The notes under the pieces were generated by a model. The model was not told the origin of the DNA. It saw nothing but the letters and a program-made list of their open reading frames with translations, and did not search any database. From Bacillota bacterium (GTDB taxonomy: Bacteria > Bacillota > Clostridia > UBA1381), in NCBI GenBank assembly GCA_021205715.1, contig JAJPXA010000198.1, forward strand, positions 1 to 8,543: a stretch of 8,543 nucleotides of DNA. The letters are read 5' to 3'. The position numbers were made by a program, and so were the translations under genes. Every line of letters starts with the position of its first letter. The stretch's first letter is position 1. Positions 5,824 through 8,543 of the stretch are shown piece after piece.

Positions 5824-7878
5824 CTATTCCACACCTCTAAAATAATGTCCTCTCGTAAACTCATTTTCCTTGAAAATATTGTCAATTTTTTCGCCGCACA
5901 ACGCTCTTTTATATGCCGAAAAAACCTTTTCGGTAAGCTCCTTGTCCTCGTCGGTAAAAACAAGCCGTATCGCGGCGATGTCGGGCGAGAGTATCTCAGC
6001 GAGCCTGTCGGCAACAAATATCGGCTTTGAGTTCAAAAGCCGAGCCGTGCCGTCCTTTTCGCAAAGCAGGGGGAATTTCTGATTTTTCCTGTCCCTCAGA
6101 AAATATCGTTTCCCGCCGTTCTTCGGCGCGAAATTCGCGGGACTGTTTTTCATAATCATCAGCGTAAGCCTGCCGTAGACTATAATCTCGCACTTTGCCG
6201 CCGTATTTGCCGCCGCCTCGCGTATTTCATACGCGTTAAGCTCGGGCGAGAGCGTTATAAGCTCCGCGCCCGCGAACGCGTCCGCCGTATAGGAATTATA
6301 CACGTTAAGCGCCGCGCCGCCGTATATTTTTCTGTCCCCGTAAAAACGTGCCGCCGCGGGCGACGATACGCATACGCGCTCCGCTTTTGTGTTCTCATAA
6401 TTAAATATCACAGGCTCTTTCTCAACCGTTACGTCACTGTAACCGCCGATGTTTTCACCGCTTACATATACCGCGTCCGCGCCGAGCGCGCCGCATACCT
6501 CCGCCTGAGCGCGCGTTTGGCAGTCGGCGGTAATAAGTAACCTCCGCGCCGGGCGCTTATCCGCCGCGCCGTGGATTTTTACTTCCTTTGACAACCGCTC
6601 GGCGCGCTTTACGCGCTCCTCCGTGAGCTTATCGCAAGCCTCGCGCCGCAGCGCGTTTATCTCCTTTATCGAAACGACCGATACGCCGTCCGTATCCGCG
6701 AACGCGTATTCCGCCTCATACGGTGTCTGACCGAGCTTTTTAAGCTGCCGCTCGATTCTTTCGGCGTCAAGCGGCATATTTCGCGCCCGCTCCGCTTTTT
6801 GTGTCCCCGTCACGGTTACACTGTTGTAGTCACCGTCCGTCACGGTAATCGTCATATATTCGTTTTCTTTTACTGCCCCCATAATACTCACGGGGATTTT
6901 TCTTATATTGGCATCCTTTGCGGCGCGTTTTTTCGCGTCGTCGGAAAACTCGTTTTTCGCCGCGTTCGCGGGATTCTCAATGCTCATCATATGAACGCCC
7001 GTCTTTCCGTCGAAATACCCCTGCGTGAAGCCGGAGCGCGAAAACGCGTTTTTAAGCTCCTGCCAATCCTCGCGGCTCACTTTTTCGCGGCCGTCCAAAT
7101 ACTTCCTATATATACCCGTAACCGCGCTTACATATTCGGCGCGCTTTAAGCGTCCCTCAATTTTAAGTGATTTCACGCCTATATCCCTAAGCTCACCGAG
7201 CCTGTCCGCAAGCGCCAAATCCTTGGGGCTTAAAATATACCCGCTTAAAATTTCACCGTTGTCATCCGTAAGCTCATACGGCAGACGGCACGGCTGCGCG
7301 CATCGTCCGCGGTTTGCGGAGCGGCCGCCGATAACGCTTGACATAAGGCACTGCCCCGAATAGCACATACACAGCGCGCCGTGTACGAAAACCTCGATTT
7401 CCGCCTTGGTATGCCGCGCTATATTCTCTATTTCCGCTTTTGAAAGCTCCCGCGCGAGAACGACTCGCGAAAATCCCATATCCTCAAGATACTTAACGCC
7501 CTCGACCGATGTCACGGTCATCTGTGTGCTGGCGTGCAGCGGAAGCTCGGGACACGCTTCTTTTATAAGCCGCGCCGCGCCCAAATCCTGAACGATAAGC
7601 GCGTCGACATTCACGCTGTTAAGCTCATACGCGTACTCCAAAAGCTCGCCAAGCTCACGCTCCTTTATAAGCGTGTTTACCGCGACGTGCAAATCCGCGC
7701 CGTATAAATGGCAATAATCGGCAAAGGTCTTTATTTCCTCTATGCCGAAATTTTTCGCGCTCTGCCGCGCGTTAAACCGCGGTCCGCCTATATAAACCGC
7801 GTCCGCGCCCGACTGCACGGCGGCTTTGAGCGCGTCGGCGTTACCCGCCGGCGCAAGAAGTTCAATTTCTCTTTTCAT
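5824..7878 (-). CDS. U32-family peptidase-like protein, RlhA (YdcP)-like, with long C-terminal domain
   Basis: U32 proteins were named peptidases, but studied members such as RlhA and TrhP (YegQ) are needed for hydroxylation of 23S rRNA or tRNA, and UbiU-UbiV carry iron-sulphur clusters. The 684-residue product has the N-terminal barrel motif ELLAPAGNADALKAAVQSGADAVYIGG (read at 6-32). It also has LHASTQMTV (114-122) and the diagnostic stretch EVFVHGALCMCYSGQC (162-177) followed by GRSANRGRCAQPCR (185-198). C170, C177, C193 and C197 are the likely metal- or cluster-binding set, by analogy with the family. The long second half (about 310-684; ALNVYNSYTADAF at 522-534, TLSPEL at 542-547, VYGRLTLM at 567-574) matches the RlhA-like arrangement (DUF3656 region) better than the shorter TrhP. 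The length is near that of E. coli RlhA. The gene overlaps zapA by 17 bases; its ATG at 7876-7878 is the only usable start before an upstream stop, yet has no clear ribosome binding site. The substrate is not shown by the sequence. Confidence 0.9.
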   Translation of the reverse strand: MKREIELLAPAGNADALKAAVQSGADAVYIGGPRFNARQSAKNFGIEEIKTFADYCHLYGADLHVAVNTLIKERELGELLEYAYELNSVNVDALIVQDLGAARLIKEACPELPLHASTQMTVTSVEGVKYLEDMGFSRVVLARELSKAEIENIARHTKAEIEVFVHGALCMCYSGQCLMSSVIGGRSANRGRCAQPCRLPYELTDDNGEILSGYILSPKDLALADRLGELRDIGVKSLKIEGRLKRAEYVSAVTGIYRKYLDGREKVSREDWQELKNAFSRSGFTQGYFDGKTGVHMMSIENPANAAKNEFSDDAKKRAAKDANIRKIPVSIMGAVKENEYMTITVTDGDYNSVTVTGTQKAERARNMPLDAERIERQLKKLGQTPYEAEYAFADTDGVSVVSIKEINALRREACDKLTEERVKRAERLSKEVKIHGAADKRPARRLLITADCQTRAQAEVCGALGADAVYVSGENIGGYSDVTVEKEPVIFNYENTKAERVCVSSPAAARFYGDRKIYGGAALNVYNSYTADAFAGAELITLSPELNAYEIREAAANTAAKCEIIVYGRLTLMIMKNSPANFAPKNGGKRYFLRDRKNQKFPLLCEKDGTARLLNSKPIFVADRLAEILSPDIAAIRLVFTDEDKELTEKVFSAYKRALCGEKIDNIFKENEFTRGHYFRGVE

Positions 7879-8500
7879 TAGCCGTATTCGATGCGCCGTT
7901 CAAAACGCTTCCCCGCGTTTGACGGTTATTCGCTTTCCCCTCGTAACGCGAAAGCCTTTCTTCAAGCTGCGTTATTTTTATATTGTTTTCTCTGATTTTT
8001 TCATTCGCCGCGTTAAGCTCCTTGTCCGCCGCGTTTATCATTTCCTCAAAATCGGCGAGCCGGCTTTTCGCGTCCTCGAATTTATTTTTAAATTCCGACG
8101 CGGCGCTCTCGGATTCGGACAGGCTCCGGCGAAGCGTGTCCGCTTCCTTACGCGCGTCCTCAAGCCGCTTTTCGGCATCCGCCTCGTCAAATGAAATCTG
8201 CGGCGTGACGTTTTCGGCGCGGTCGAGCTTTTCTTTAAGCTCGCGTATATCCTTATCGCGCTTTTCAATTTGCAGCTTCAATATATCCGCCGCCTCCGCG
8301 CTCTTGTAATATTCGTTGCATATGTTAAGCGCCGCAAGAACCACCGGTCTTTCTCCGATTATGTTTTGACCGCCCCTGATAACTGTTTTAACTATACCGT
8401 CAATATGCGAGGCGAGCTTTTTAATATACTCCTCGCTCTCATCCGCGACCACCGTATATTGGCGCGAATTAATCGTAACGTCAATTCTCGTTTTCGGCAT
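7862..8500 (-). CDS. zapA: Cell division protein ZapA-like, with extended coiled-coil tail
   Basis: ZapA binds and bundles FtsZ filaments and supports Z-ring formation in the cytoplasm. The N-terminal 75 residues match the family: a beta strand pair around RIDVTINSRQYTVVADESEEYI (read at 5-26), KLASHIDGIV (28-37), and the helix PVVLAALNICNEYYK (52-66), which parallels Bacillus ZapA around LAVLTAVNVVHDYIK. The following 112 residues (76-187) are rich in Glu, Lys, Arg, Asp, Ala and Ser with spaced hydrophobics and look like a broken coiled coil. A polar tail of about 25 residues ends the protein. At 212 residues it is about twice the usual ZapA length (roughly 85-130). ATG 8498-8500 follows GGAGGG (8507-8512) at 6 bases. 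It is the first gene of the run and overlaps the U32 gene. The family call rests on the N-terminal domain; the tail's role is unknown. Confidence 0.88.
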   Translation of the reverse strand: MPKTRIDVTINSRQYTVVADESEEYIKKLASHIDGIVKTVIRGGQNIIGERPVVLAALNICNEYYKSAEAADILKLQIEKRDKDIRELKEKLDRAENVTPQISFDEADAEKRLEDARKEADTLRRSLSESESAASEFKNKFEDAKSRLADFEEMINAADKELNAANEKIRENNIKITQLEERLSRYEGKANNRQTRGSVLNGASNTANEKRN

Positions 8501-8506
8501 AAATAT

Positions 8507-8512
8507 CCCTCC
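8507..8512 (-). promoter_or_regulatory. Ribosome binding site of zapA
   Basis: GGAGGG on the minus strand with a 6-base spacer to the ATG at 8498-8500. It supports this start and the claim that the first gene of the run is translated independently. Confidence 0.75.
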
Positions 8513-8531
8513 GTTTCCGCAAAAAACACCT

Positions 8532-8537
8532 ATTATA
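8532..8537 (-). promoter_or_regulatory. Probable -10 box of the operon promoter
   Basis: A perfect TATAAT on the minus strand lies 31 bases before the zapA ATG. Transcription would begin near 8525, giving a leader of about 25 bases that just holds the ribosome binding site. The matching -35 box would fall beyond the right edge, so the promoter can only be half seen. It is a sigma-A type candidate well placed for the whole zapA-to-minC run. Confidence 0.6.
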
Positions 8538-8543
8538 GAATAT

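Noticed and set aside
1..8543. A hidden mobile element, CRISPR array, toxin-antitoxin pair or other new system
   Set aside because: Nearly every base lies in one of eight recognisable minus-strand genes; no long repeats, inverted ends, integrase or transposase motifs, or unexplained gaps were seen.

Overview
The window carries one gene set, all on the minus strand: an eight-gene run for cell-wall growth and cell division. In transcription order (right to left) it reads zapA, a U32-family peptidase-like gene, maf, mreB, mreC, mreD, a class B penicillin-binding protein 2 (mrdA type), and the first 236 codons of minC, which runs off the left edge. Gaps are very short (-17, 0, 14, 26, 19, 17 and 34 bases). 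No terminator-like element or intergenic stretch over 43 bases was seen. The simplest reading is a single operon driven from a promoter whose -10 box lies at the right edge of the window.

The organism is most likely a Firmicute of the class Clostridia with moderate GC content. This is inference from four things: strong Shine-Dalgarno sequences before nearly every gene; the maf-mreBCD-min order known from Bacillus and Clostridia; a PBP2 gene between mreD and minC; and zapA followed directly by a U32 gene with a long C-terminal half, a pairing I recall from clostridial genomes. The genus cannot be told from this sequence.

Right part (about 5824-8543): promoter and ribosome binding site, a ZapA-like protein with an unusually long coiled-coil tail, then a 684-residue U32 protein resembling the rRNA hydroxylase RlhA. 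Middle (about 2840-5823): Maf nucleotide pyrophosphatase, then MreB, MreC and MreD, the cytoskeletal and membrane scaffold of the elongasome. Left part (1-2822): PBP2, the transpeptidase that works with that scaffold, then MinC, which blocks FtsZ assembly away from midcell.

Together the genes join lateral wall synthesis (MreBCD, PBP2) with control of the FtsZ ring (ZapA promoting it, MinC restricting it). Maf and the U32 protein are the usual less-explained passengers. I found no mobile element, CRISPR array, RNA gene or clearly new system. The points worth a second look are modest: the long ZapA tail, a long acidic linker in MinC, a U32 gene with no visible ribosome binding site, a U32 C-terminal half lacking expected cysteines, and start codons of mreB, mreC and mreD that should be placed downstream of the longest open frames.
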